Part shown: positions 9,794 to 20,914 of the stretch, in pieces | How positions within the stretch are numbered: position 1 is the first letter of the stretch | How the letters are laid out: every line of letters begins with the position of its first letter | Assembly: GCF_023856365.1 (NCBI RefSeq) | Contig: NC_064536.1 | Location: forward strand, 34,588,776-34,652,775 | Direction: 5' to 3' | Source: Brienomyrus brachyistius | Lineage: Eukaryota; Chordata; Actinopteri; Osteoglossiformes; Mormyridae | DNA: 64,000 nucleotides | Made by a program: the position numbers and the translations under genes | The notes under the pieces: generated by a model | Database searches by the model: none | Told to the model about the DNA's origin: nothing | What the model saw: only the letters and a program-made list of their open reading frames with translations

Positions 9794-10311
9794 GGGTCAG
9801 TCCGTGCCAAATCAACCAACGTCCAGAAAAGTTCCATGCGCATCATTCCTGATTTTGATGAAAACTTGGTATTTTGATCCTTATAGAGAACACTGAAAAT
9901 TCCCCAAGTTTTATTGAAAAATTCAGATGCAGTCCAAAGTGAACCAAAAACTGATGTTTGCAAGTCCATAGCTTTGAAGTGCTTCCCGTGAGCTTAATTT
10001 TAATGCCAGATTCTGAAAGAGCAGGGAAAAGTATACCAGGAGAGCAATTTTCAGCTCTCTAGCATGCTTAGAAGCGAACATATGGTCTCTTGAAAACCCT
10101 TACAAATTACATGCGTGATTCGTGAGTGCAAAAAAGGGGCGTGGCACCCAAATTTGAAAGGGCCATAACTTTGGACTGCATCAGAATTTTTCAATAAAAC
10201 TTGGGGAATTTCCAGTGTTCTCTATAAGGATCAAATTTTAAATACCAAGTTTTCATCAAAACCAGGAATGATGCCCATGGAGCCCCTGGTTGATTTGGCA
10301 TGGACTGACCC
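9794..10311. mobile_element. Fold-back element (copy 3)
   Basis: Same element in array A unit 3. The left-arm variant AACGTCCAG is shared with copies 2 and 4. Confidence 0.75.
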
Positions 10312-11198
10312 GAAAGTACATTCATATGCTTAGTCTTGATCAACCTCTACAGAAGTTCTGTAATTTCTGTTTCATCATATTTTAACATTTACAGCATTTA
10401 GCTGACACATTTATTCAGACTGAACTGCACTGCCCAATTATAACGACAATTTAATGACATAATTTGGTAACTATATCGGATAAACCAATTCTACTGTCAG
10501 AACTCATCTTCTAGGTGTTTTAATACTATTATTTAAATATCTGATTTAACATCTGATGTATCACCTTTTAATCAAAAGGCTGTACTCCACAGTACAGGTC
10601 TGTCAAGTAAGCATGTGAATTCACTGAATAAACTGAAGACATGCTGAACACAAAATAGATCAGAACGTGATCTAAAATGTACTTAACCTGGAACACTGAA
10701 CAGGTTCCTGCACACTAACATAAACAGAAAATTGACCTCAAGAGTGACACATATTGGTGGCCACCAAATCATGTCCTTTTCTTAGCACATCATGAGTCGA
10801 GAAAGAACATTTCTTTTATACCTGGCTTCATCACCTAAGAGACAGTTACTCAAGGTGTTAAGCAATGCCATTGCAATAACAGTCAGTCAATGATTCACAG
10901 TAGTTGCCCATGGCTTAAAATGCGTAAATTAAAGCTGTACCAAGATGTAACTGACACAATTACAATAAAATCTTAAAATCCTAACATCCTCAGACTTTTG
11001 GGCTTTTATTCGGTTAAGTGTATTGTATGGTATTGATGTGCTCCTACATACACAAAGCTAAAAATGCCCAGGAGTCCATAGTGGGAACACAATAATGTCC
11101 TTCCTCTCTGCATCATTCTGAAATGGAGATCAATATTTTACATGAAGTACTCTTACACTAGTTCTAAATAATAATCACCCAGGAAAATTTGTACTTAC

Positions 11199-11955
11199 AG
11201 GAAGGGATTGAAGTGGCTCACAGTTGTAGGGAGGAAGCCAAGTCCGGGTGACAATGTACCTTGTCCCGGCATGGTAGTGTGCACCGCCGTATAATTTTGT
11301 CTGTAAGCAAAAATATACTAGTATAAATCAACTGAATGAAATTATATTTAAGCAATTTATTCCATACTGATAGCATGCATATGAAAAAGGTCTAAGTAAA
11401 ATATTAAAAGCCTCTAAAATAAACTGAAAACCTGAGACAAACCACAGAGATCAACAAACGATGTTTATTAAAAACAATGCTTATTACTATCTACTTGTCA
11501 TGTTGGTGAAATTATTAAAAGAATTTGTTATAAAGATTATCGAAAATATGTAGTAAAAATCAACAAACTCACTGCGCATGAAATCGGATGCAACATACCT
11601 TGAAAAAGCAAAGCCGCTTTTAAACGGGGATCCATGTTTACAATTTGGTTTATAAAACAATGTTCCTTTTAATGTAATGGCAACTGTAATATCAGAAAAC
11701 ACAATACAAAGTGTAAGGATTACTGCGCCTACGGCTTCTAACTAAATACACGTAACTGTCAGATGGTTAATAAGACTTTGCAGCAAAACGAGCAAAAATA
11801 AATTTTTTTTTTAAAGTAAACATTAAACGTTTTCATGGAAAGCCAGCTCTATATGACAAGTGCTAAAACAGCTCGTCAAGCAACATAACGTTAGACTCAA
11901 ATATTGTGTGCACACGATATTATTTTTATATGTTTGTCGCGTCGCTTAACTTACT
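11199..11955 (-). pseudogene. Orphan 5'-exon fragment, array A copy 3
   Basis: Same content as copy 2: exon equivalents at 11199-11300 and 11599-11683 and the donor at 11955. All splice signals are kept and no 3' exons are attached. It is one of the 4309-bp subtype copies. Confidence 0.45.
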
Positions 11956-13068
11956 TCAGGTTCGAAGACTTAGTCCAGACTCTCTCTTGGTACAAACACA
12001 GTGTAGATGGCGTGTTTCCTGTGGAGCTCCATTTTACGGCGTAAAGATTAGCCCCACTTTACGTTCTTAAAGATCACGTGTTTCCTGTGGAGCTGACATA
12101 TTTCCTGTGGAGTTCCACTCTACAGTCTTCTGCAGCTGGACCCTCTTGAAAACATCCGAGAATTTCCCCACTCAAAGTAAGTGTAAACAAAATGGCTGGA
12201 AAACGGCATCTGCGCCGAGGGTTCCCGAGTGGTTCCGAATCGACAATCGTCGATGTGGAATGCACGGGAAATTCAAATTTCGTCATTCTTGGGCGTTTTC
12301 CATGCGATTTTTACGAAATAAAAATTTTAAAAAAATTCGGGTCGGAGGCATTTCGGCGGGTCGGGAGGGGACGAGAACCAATTTTTTTTTTTAAGTGGCC
12401 TAAAGGAAGGGGGAGAACTCAGTACTAACCGGAGCGTGCATCGCCTGGCACTTATCGGGACTCAGTGTTGGTCTCCTGCCTGGACTGAAAGGGGCTCCCC
12501 AGTCTGTGTGTGAAGGTGGGTGATGATGGCACGTCCGATTGTGAATAGCTTTGCAGCTGCTGATGCATTTTAATCATTAGAGGGACTTGTGAAGAAGGAG
12601 GTGCCGCCTATTAATGTTGCTTGCTTATGGCGTTATGAGCCCTGAGTGTGCATCGGTCAGAATGCATCAGTCCGTCGTTCCACCAGCCTTTATTAACAAG
12701 AGCAACTTGCTTTCGTGGGGATATACGTGTGGTTCTGCAACAACCAAATTGAACTCCCGGTAAACATCACACACCGCCAAATAACAGCAATTATCTCGTT
12801 CCGGAATGATAAATTAACAGCCTTTTATATTTAAACAATATTTAAATGAGTTAGCACAATAGCTCTGCAGCCGACTTAGCATGGGCTGACTGCACTAAGA
12901 ACGCAATGTTATGCCATCCTTCATAAATAAGGTATTTAAACATACTTAAAATGCAGAACTTAAATCATAAACATAATAAAGGATTACAGTTAAGGGAGCA
13001 AACGTTAACCAAATACAAACGTACGGCTCTTGGACTGAACAAGTATGGAAGATTATAAGCACAAAAAT

Positions 13069-13520
13069 TCAAATGGCAATTCATTTTGCAATTGTCAATT
13101 CAATATTCAATCAGAGCATGCATTTCTCATTTCAATATTTAATCTGTGCATGTAATTTGAAAATATATTTTGCAATCGGCAATTCAATGTGCAAAGTGCT
13201 TATGCAATCCTTAATTAATTTCATAATGTTTTGAATAAAAAATAGAATGACAATTCACTGAATTGCATTTCGTTTTGCCATGGGCTTTTTGCCTCTTTAC
13301 TCAAATGGAAATTCATTTGGCAATTGTCAATTCAATATTCAATCAGAGCACGCATTTGTCATTTCAATATTTAATCTGTGCATGTAATTTGAAAATACAT
13401 TCTGCAATCGGCATTTCAATGTGCAAAGTGCTTATGAAATCCTTAATTCATTTAAAAATATTTTGAATAACAAATCACTGAATTGCATTTCGTATTACCA
13501 TGGGCTTGTTGCCTCTTTAT
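13069..13520. repeat. 232-bp direct repeat (unit 3)
   Basis: Equivalent repeat in unit 3, in the same short form as unit 2. Confidence 0.8.
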
Positions 13521-13606
13521 TCAAATGGCAATGGCGTCCCCGGGAATTGCATTGCATGTTCGGGAGAAAACTCAATTTGCAATTCCCAACTGTCAGACCG
13601 CTCATC

Positions 13607-13982
13607 AAGGTGGACCTTCATTAACGACGTCACTTCCTTGTGCCCTCAATGGCCACCACAGGTATCTCGATGGCATGTCTCCCCAATCTGCGTGTAACCA
13701 ACTGCGTGACTTGATGTAACGCCTGAGCTACATTAGTTTGCACCCTTCTCGTATCAAGTCCAGTTAAGATTGTAAGTTCCTCTACCCTCTGTGACAACAC
13801 AAACGACCTATCAAACGCATCTACTGCTGATACCCGATTAATTTCCATGTCATCTGCTAAGGCAGAAATATTTACTGCAAGCTCTTCTGCTGCCATTACT
13901 CATTCTAACTAAACGAACAAATCCGTTGAATGCTAACGAGGCCCTAAACAAGGAAGTGACGTCGTTAATGAAGGTCCACCTT
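13607..13982. mobile_element. 35-bp-TIR element (unit 3)
   Basis: Same element with both TIRs intact, ending at the unit 3/4 boundary. Confidence 0.7.
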
Positions 13983-14102
13983 TACTGCTAGTACAAATAA
14001 AGTATTAATTGTTAACAACTGTTAACTGTTAATGCTGCAGCAGCATGCTCTTTATAAACAGGCTTAAAAACACAGCCTGTACACAATTAGCAAAATGTGA
14101 AA

Positions 14103-14620
14103 GGGTCAGTCCGTGCCAAATCAACCAACGTCCAGAAAAGTTCCATGCGCATCATTCCTGATTTTGATGAAAACTTGGTATTTTGATCCTTATAGAGAAC
14201 ACTGAAAATTCCCCAAGTTTTATTGAAAAATTCAGATGCAGTCCAAAGTGAACCAAAAACTGATGTTTGCAAGTCCATAGCTTTGAAGTGCTTCCCGTGA
14301 GCTTAATTTTAATGCCAGATTCTGAAAGAGCAGGGAAAAGTATACCAGGAGAGCAATTTTCAGCTCTCTAGCATGCTTAGAAGCGAACATATGGTCTCTT
14401 GAAAACCCTTACAAATTACATGCGTGATTCGTGAGTGCAAAAAAGGGGCGTGGCACCCAAATTTGAAAGGGCCATAACTTTGGACTGCATCAGAATTTTT
14501 CAATAAAACTTGGGGAATTTCCAGTGTTCTCTATAAGGATCAAATTTTAAATACCAAGTTTTCATCAAAACCAGGAATGATGCCCATGGAGCCCCTGGTT
14601 GATTTGGCATGGACTGACCC
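14103..14620. mobile_element. Fold-back element (copy 4)
   Basis: Same element in array A unit 4, with intact inverted arms and flanks. Confidence 0.75.
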
Positions 14621-15507
14621 GAAAGTACATTCATATGCTTAGTCTTGATCAACCTCTACAGAAGTTCTGTAATTTCTGTTTCATCATATTTTAACATTTA
14701 CAGCATTTAGCTGACACATTTATTCAGACTGAACTGCACTGCCCAATTATAACGACAATTTAATGACATAATTTGGTAACTATATCGGATAAACCAATTC
14801 TACTGTCAGAACTCATCTTCTAGGTGTTTTAATACTATTATTTAAATATCTGATTTAACATCTGATGTATCACCTTTTAATCAAAAGGCTGTACTCCACA
14901 GTACAGGTCTGTCAAGTAAGCATGTGAATTCACTGAATAAACTGAAGACATGCTGAACACAAAATAGATCAGAACGTGATCTAAAATGTACTTAACCTGG
15001 AACACTGAACAGGTTCCTGCACACTAACATAAACAGAAAATTGACCTCAAGAGTGACACATATTGGTGGCCACCAAATCATGTCCTTTTCTTAGCACATC
15101 ATGAGTCGAGAAAGAACATTTCTTTTATACCTGGCTTCATCACCTAAGAGACAGTTACTCAAGGTGTTAAGCAATGCCATTGCAATAACAGTCAGTCAAT
15201 GATTCACAGTAGTTGCCCATGGCTTAAAATGCGTAAATTAAAGCTGTACCAAGATGTAACTGACACAATTACAATAAAATCTTAAAATCCTAACATCCTC
15301 AGACTTTTGGGCTTTTATTCGGTTAAGTGTATTGTATGGTATTGATGTGCTCCTACATACACAAAGCTAAAAATGCCCAGGAGTCCATAGTGGGAACACA
15401 ATAATGTCCTTCCTCTCTGCATCATTCTGAAATGGAGATCAATATTTTACATGAAGTACTCTTACACTAGTTCTAAATAATAATCACCCAGGAAAATTTG
15501 TACTTAC

Positions 15508-16264
15508 AGGAAGGGATTGAAGTGGCTCACAGTTGTAGGGAGGAAGCCAAGTCCGGGTGACAATGTACCTTGTCCCGGCATGGTAGTGTGCACCGCCGTA
15601 TAATTTTGTCTGTAAGCAAAAATATACTAGTATAAATCAACTGAATGAAATTATATTTAAGCAATTTATTCCATACTGATAGCATGCATATGAAAAAGGT
15701 CTAAGTAAAATATTAAAAGCCTCTAAAATAAACTGAAAACCTGAGACAAACCACAGAGATCAACAAACGATGTTTATTAAAAACAATGCTTATTACTATC
15801 TACTTGTCATGTTGGTGAAATTATTAAAAGAATTTGTTATAAAGATTATCGAAAATATGTAGTAAAAATCAACAAACTCACTGCGCATGAAATCGGATGC
15901 AACATACCTTGAAAAAGCAAAGCCGCTTTTAAACGGGGATCCATGTTTACAATTTGGTTTATAAAACAATGTTCCTTTTAATGTAATGGCAACTGTAATA
16001 TCAGAAAACACAATACAAAGTGTAAGGATTACTGCGCCTACGGCTTCTAACTAAATACACGTAACTGTCAGATGGTTAATAAGACTTTGCAGCAAAACGA
16101 GCAAAAATACATTTTTTTTTTAAAGTAAACATTAAACGTTTTCATGGAAAGCCAGCTCTATATGACAAGTGCTAAAACAGCTCGTCAAGCAACATAACGT
16201 TAGACTCAAATATTGTGTGCACACGATATTATTTTTATATGTTTGTCGCGTCGCTTAACTTACT
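15508..16264 (-). pseudogene. Orphan 5'-exon fragment, array A copy 4
   Basis: Exon equivalents lie at 15508-15609 and 15908-15992, with the donor at 16264. This is a 4321-bp subtype copy sharing several single-base variants with copy 1 (for example CAAAAATTC rather than AAAAAATTC near 16639). It has no attached 3' exons. Confidence 0.45.
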
Positions 16265-17377
16265 TCAGGTTCGAAGACTTAGTCCAGACTCTCTCTTGGT
16301 ACAAACACAGTGTAGATGGCGTGTTTCCTGTGGAGCTCCATTTTACGGCGTAAAGATTAGCCCCACTTTACGTTCTTAAAGATCACGTGTTTCCTGTGGA
16401 GCTGACATATTTCCTGTGGAGTTCCACTCTACAGTCTTCTGCAGCTGGACCCTCTTGAAAACATCCGAGAATTTCCCCACTCAAAGTAAGTGTAAACAAA
16501 ATGGCTGGAAAACGGCATCTGCGCCGAGGGTTCCCGAGTGGTTCCGAATCGACAATCGTCGATGTGGAATGCACGGGAAATTCAAATTTCGTCATTCTTG
16601 GGCGTTTTCCATGCGATTTTTACGAAATAAAAATTTTACAAAAATTCGGGTCGGAGGCATTTCGGCGGGTCGGGAGGGGACGAGAACCAATTTTTTTTTT
16701 TAAGTGGCCTAAAGGAAGGGGGAGAACTCAGTACTAACCGGAGCGTGCATCGCCTGGCACTTATCGGGACTCAGTGTTGGTCTCCTGCCTGGACTGAAAG
16801 GGGCTCCCCAGTCTGTGTGTGAAGGTGGGTGATGACGGCACGTCCGATTGTGAATAGCTTTGCAGCTGCTGATGCATTTTAATCATTAGAGGGACTTGTG
16901 AAGAAGGAGGTGCCGCCTATTAATGTTGCTTGCTTATGGCGTTATGAGCCCTGAGTGTGCATCGGTCAGAATGCATCAGTCCGTCGTTCCACCAGCCTTT
17001 ATTAACAAGAGCAACTTGCTTTCGTGGGGATATACGTGTGGTTCTGCAACAACCAAATTGAACTCCCGGTAAACATCACACACCGCCAAATAACAGCAAT
17101 TATCTCGTTCCGGAATGATAAATTAACAGCCTTTTATATTTAAACAATATTTAAATGAGTTAGCACAATAGCTCTGCAGCCGACTTAGCATGGGCTGACT
17201 GCACTAAGAACGCAATGTTATGCCATCCTTCATAAATAAGGTATTTAAACATACTTAAAATGCAGAACTTAAATCATAAACATAATAAAGGATTACAGTT
17301 AAGGGAGCAAACGTTAACCAAATACAAACGTACGGCTCTTGGACTGAACAAGTATGGAAGATTATAAGCACAAAAAT

Positions 17378-17841
17378 TCAAATGGCAATTCATTTTGCAA
17401 TTGTCAATTCAATATTCAATCAGAGCATGCATTTCTCATTTCAATATTTAATCTGTGCATGTAATTTGAAAATATATTTTGCAATCGGCAATTCAATGTG
17501 CAAAGTGCTTATGCAATCCTTAATTAATTTCATAATGTTTTGAATAAAAAATAGAATGACAATTCACTGAATTGCATTTCGTTTTGCCATGGGCTTTTTG
17601 CCTCTTTACTCAAATGGAAATTCATTTGGCAATTGTCAATTCAATATTCAATCAGAGCACGCATTTGTCATTTCAATATTTAATCTGTGCATGTAATTTG
17701 AAAATACATTCTGCAATCGGCATTTCAATGTGCAAAGTGCTTATGAAATCCTTAATTCATTTAAAAATATTTTGAATAACAAATAGAATAACAAATCACT
17801 GAATTGCATTTCGTATTACCATGGGCTTGTTGCCTCTTTAT
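17378..17841. repeat. 232-bp direct repeat (unit 4)
   Basis: Equivalent repeat in unit 4, in the long form with the 12-bp duplication. Confidence 0.8.
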
Positions 17842-17927
17842 TCAAATGGCAATGGCGTCCCCGGGAATTGCATTGCATGTTCGGGAGAAAACTCAATTTG
17901 CAATTCCCAACTGTCAGACCGCTCATC

Positions 17928-18303
17928 AAGGTGGACCTTCATTAACGACGTCACTTCCTTGTGCCCTCAATGGCCACCACAGGTATCTCGATGGCATGTC
18001 TCCCCAATCTGCGTGTAACCAACTGCGTGACTTGATGTAACGCCTGAGCTACATTAGTTTGCACCCTTCTCGTATCAAGTCCAGTTAAGATTGTAAGTTC
18101 CTCTACCCTCTGTGACAACACAAACGACCTATCAAACGCATCTACTGCTGATACCCGATTAATTTCCATGTCATCTGCTAAGGCAGAAATATTTACTGCA
18201 AGCTCTTCTGCTGCCATTACTCATTCTAACTAAACGAACAAATCCGTTGAATGCTAACGAGGCCCTAAACAAGGAAGTGACGTCGTTAATGAAGGTCCAC
18301 CTT
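17928..18303. mobile_element. 35-bp-TIR element (unit 4)
   Basis: Same element with both TIRs intact, ending at the unit 4/5 boundary. Confidence 0.7.
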
Positions 18304-19372
18304 TACTGCTAGTACAAATAAAGTATTAATTGTTAACAACTGTTAACTGTTAATGCTGCAGCAGCATGCTCTTTATAAACAGGCTTAAAAACACAGCCTG
18401 TACACAATTAGCAAAATGTGAAAGGGTCAGTCCGTGCCAAATCAACCAATGTCCAGAAAAGTTCCATGCGCATCATTCCTGATTTTGATGAAAACTTGGT
18501 ATTTTGATCCTTATAGAGAACACTGAAAATTCCCCAAGTTTTATTGAAAAATTCAGATGCAGTCCAAAGTGAACCAAAAACTGATGTTTGCAAGTCCATA
18601 GCTTTGAAGTGCTTCCCGTGAGCTTAATTTTAATGCCAGATTCTGAAAGAGCAGGGAAAAGTATACCAGGAGAGCAATTTTCAGCTCTCTAGCATGCTTA
18701 GAAGCGAACATATGGTCTCTTGAAAACCCTTACAAATTACATGCGTGATTCGTGAGTGCAAAAAAGGGGCGTGGCACCCAAATTTGAAAGGGCCATAACT
18801 TTGGACTGCATCAGAATTTTTCAATAAAACTTGGGGAATTTCCAGTGTTCTCTATAAGGATCAAATTTTAAATACCAAGTTTTCATCAAAACCAGGAATG
18901 ATGCCCATGGAGCCCCTGGTTGATTTGGCATGGACTGACCCGAAAGTACATTCATATGCTTAGTCTTGATCAACCTCTACAGAAGTTCTGTAATTTCTGT
19001 TTCATCATATTTTAACATTTACAGCATTTAGCTGACACATTTATTCAGACTGAACTGCACTGCCCAATTATAACGACAATTTAATGACATAATTTGGTAA
19101 CTATATCGGATAAACCAATTCTACTGTCAGAACTCATCTTCTAGGTGTTTTAATACTATTATTTAAATATCTGATTTAACATCTGATGTATCACCTTTTA
19201 ATCAAAAGGCTGTACTCCACAGTACAGGTCTGTCAAGTAAGCATGTGAATTCACTGAATAAACTGAAGACATGCTGAACACAAAATAGATCAGAACGTGA
19301 TCTAAAATGTACTTAACCTGGAACACTGAACAGGTTCCTGCACACTAACATAAACAGAAAATTGACCTCAAG
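18303..19372. repeat. Array A unit 5, truncated
   Basis: This matches unit 1 from its start to the position equivalent to 2112, then switches abruptly to array B sequence at CTCAAG|CGGAAAG. It contains the fold-back element but none of the gene exons. Confidence 0.9.
18424..18941. mobile_element. Fold-back element (copy 5)
   Basis: Same element in the truncated unit 5. It carries AATGTCCAG in the left arm, as copy 1 does. Confidence 0.75.
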
Positions 19373-19373
19373 C
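19370..19373. other. Array A / array B junction
   Basis: Array A reads CTCAAG|AGTGACAC and array B reads CAAAAG|CGGAAAGAG; the junction reads CTCAAG|CGGAAAGAG. The two parents share AAG at the breakpoint, so the join has a 3-base microhomology and no inserted bases. Confidence 0.85.
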
Positions 19374-19906
19374 GGAAAGAGATAGGATGAAGTTCTACAT
19401 GGCTTTGAATTTGGCATGGGCCAGTGCATTAGATAAGTAACAAATCTCAATTTTATCATTAACAGTTCAATAGAAATAAGCAGAAATGCAAATCCTGTCG
19501 CTGTAGCGCCCCCATGTGGACAATTGGTGTGGCCTTCGCAGGGATTGCTAGTGGTTAGGAGACAAATGTACAAGCCTATTTTTGTTCAGATCAGCTGTTG
19601 TTAAGCCTGTCAAAGGCCTGTCAGAATGCTGCTTGATTTTGATTGGCTGATGGTGGCTAGGGTTTTATGATTAATGACTGCCCTGATAGATACCTGACCT
19701 CAGGCTTCAGAGTAGTACAACAGTCAGACAAATACTAGCTAAATTTAGGTAGTTTTTGGGTGTGGCTAGTGGCTGTATGATAGACCAATATCAGGGTTAT
19801 TTGAATTAGTATTCATCAGCTCAGAGACCTGATCGGTTTGATACCTCATTTGTCTGATTCCGTCAGACGGTGTAGGAATTACAAGCAAAAGTAGGTTTTG
19901 CAAATT

Positions 19907-19914
19907 ATGCAAAT
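19907..19914 (+). promoter_or_regulatory. Octamer motif ATGCAAAT in each B unit
   Basis: The sequence TTGCAAATTATGCAAATTAG, including a perfect octamer (POU-factor) motif, is unchanged in every complete unit read, while nearby bases vary. In array sequence this may be chance conservation by homogenisation, so function is speculative. Confidence 0.25.
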
Positions 19915-20050
19915 TAGCAAAAAATCTAAGTAGGCGGAGCTTAATAGTCCAAATGGCAAGTTGGTAGGGCAAGGATGTCTCTATCAGTAGAAATATGAAT
20001 TTCAATTATAGGACTAACAGGACAGGAGATATCAATCAAAACGCGTTAGA

Positions 20051-20066
20051 GGGCGCCACGGCGCCC
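20051..20066. repeat. GC-rich palindrome conserved in B units
   Basis: GGGCGCC, AC, GGCGCCC forms a 7-bp stem with a 2-base centre; in many beta units it lengthens to 9 bp (GGGGGCGCC on the left). It is one of the GCGCCCCC-bearing sub-repeats and appears in every unit, for example 22806, 30707 and 33405. Confidence 0.6.
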
Positions 20067-20221
20067 CCATCTGGCCGACATGGTTGGGTCGGATGATCTG
20101 AGTAGCGGGGAGGAATTGACATCATCCTACCAAGTTTCATAATTCTAGCACTTACGGTTTAGGCTGTACATTCAGTTTTAGGGCAGAAAAATAATAATAA
20201 TAATCCTAAGAAAAACAATAA

Positions 20222-20250
20222 GGTTCCATTGCACTTCGTGCTTTGGAACC
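20222..20250. repeat. Hairpin module (11 copies in array B)
   Basis: GGTTCCATTGCAC, a TTC loop and GTGCTTTGGAACC form a 13-bp near-perfect stem, preceded by (TAA)n and TCCTAAGAAAAACAATAA. Copies lie at 20222, 22975, 23032, 36322, 41821, 44618, 47412, 50203, 55489, 55543 and 55600 (29 bp each). Units 3, 4, 6, 11, 13, 14 and 15 have none. The stem tolerates changes (GGTTCC to GTTTCC) at one end. A run reading ATAACTGCAAGCAGTGATAA always follows. Function is unknown. Confidence 0.8.
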
Positions 20251-20900
20251 TTAAATATAACTGCAAGCAGTGATAAATGGTTCCAAAGCTAATGGAAAGA
20301 ATAGGTGGGTAGACATGGAGTACACAGCATAAAATGAAAAGTTCAATAATAATGGGACATGAAATAGAGACTGTAATTGCTGGCCAATGCATTTAAATAG
20401 TCAGAAAGTAGGAAATACTACTACAATAGCATGAGAAGCTAATGGACAGAATAGGCTGATCATTTAGACAGAAGAAAGGCTGAAAGTATTCAATGGCATT
20501 TTATAAATGGAGCAAGGGCTCCACCTGCTAGATAATTTATTACAAAATTGCAATTGCTGCAGTTTACACAGCCTAAAGTATAATTGAAGGCTGATAAATT
20601 TGTAAAAGTCAGATCGCAGGACAGTAAAAGGAAATTGAAAATATGGACTCAGATGAAGGAGTGGGTGATTAATCTTTGAATGTTTGATGGAAAATAAGGA
20701 TATTTCAGCTGAATTAACTAAGGTGGGTCTTAGACATATATGAACAGTGGCTGTAGCGCCCCCGTTTGACTGATCGGCACCAAAGTTGGTTGGTCTCTCT
20801 GGGAGGCCGTGCTACATTAGTGGGTAAAATTTGGTGAGAATCGGATGAAGCATGCCTGAGATTTAGCTGTTTGATTGAAATAGGAATTGAAATGGTTTGG

Positions 20901-20914
20901 CCAGCAGGTGGAGC
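20901..20914 (+). promoter_or_regulatory. CTCF-core-like motif, one per B unit
   Basis: CCAGCAGGTGGAGC matches the CTCF core CCASYAGRKGGCRS at all but one position (A for C in GGC). Sites recur at 23711, 31502, 34239, 37039, 39738, 42538, 45338, 48129, 53409, 56282, 58847 and 61584, all on the plus strand; unit 10 has lost it. Alpha units carry a second, minus-strand version, GCTCCACCTGCTAG, at 20518 and 23328 and at the equivalent places in units 3, 6 and 12. Binding is not demonstrated. Confidence 0.35.

Larger units (their letters stand above)
9673..13981. repeat. Array A unit 3, 4309 bp
   Basis: Same layout and variant type as unit 2. A private change (AAATAAATTTTTT instead of AAATACATTTTTT) is visible near 11798. 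Confidence 0.9.
13982..18302. repeat. Array A unit 4, 4321 bp
   Basis: This unit matches unit 1 at the 12-bp duplication and at GATGACGG near 16831, so units 1 and 4 form one subtype and units 2 and 3 another. Confidence 0.9.
1043..19372. repeat. Tandem array A, ~4.3-kb unit
   Basis: The unit start TTACTGCTAGTAC occurs at 1043, 5364, 9673, 13982 and 18303, giving spacings of 4321, 4309, 4309 and 4321 bp. Four units are complete; the fifth stops at 19372 after about 1070 bp. The 12-bp size difference is a small tandem duplication (AATAGAATAACA) present near 4845 and 17779 and absent in copies 2 and 3. By eye the copies differ at very few positions. At 1043 the left flank is single-copy sequence ending ACATACAGAAA. 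At every internal junction the flank is instead the end of a transposon-like element. Confidence 0.95.
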
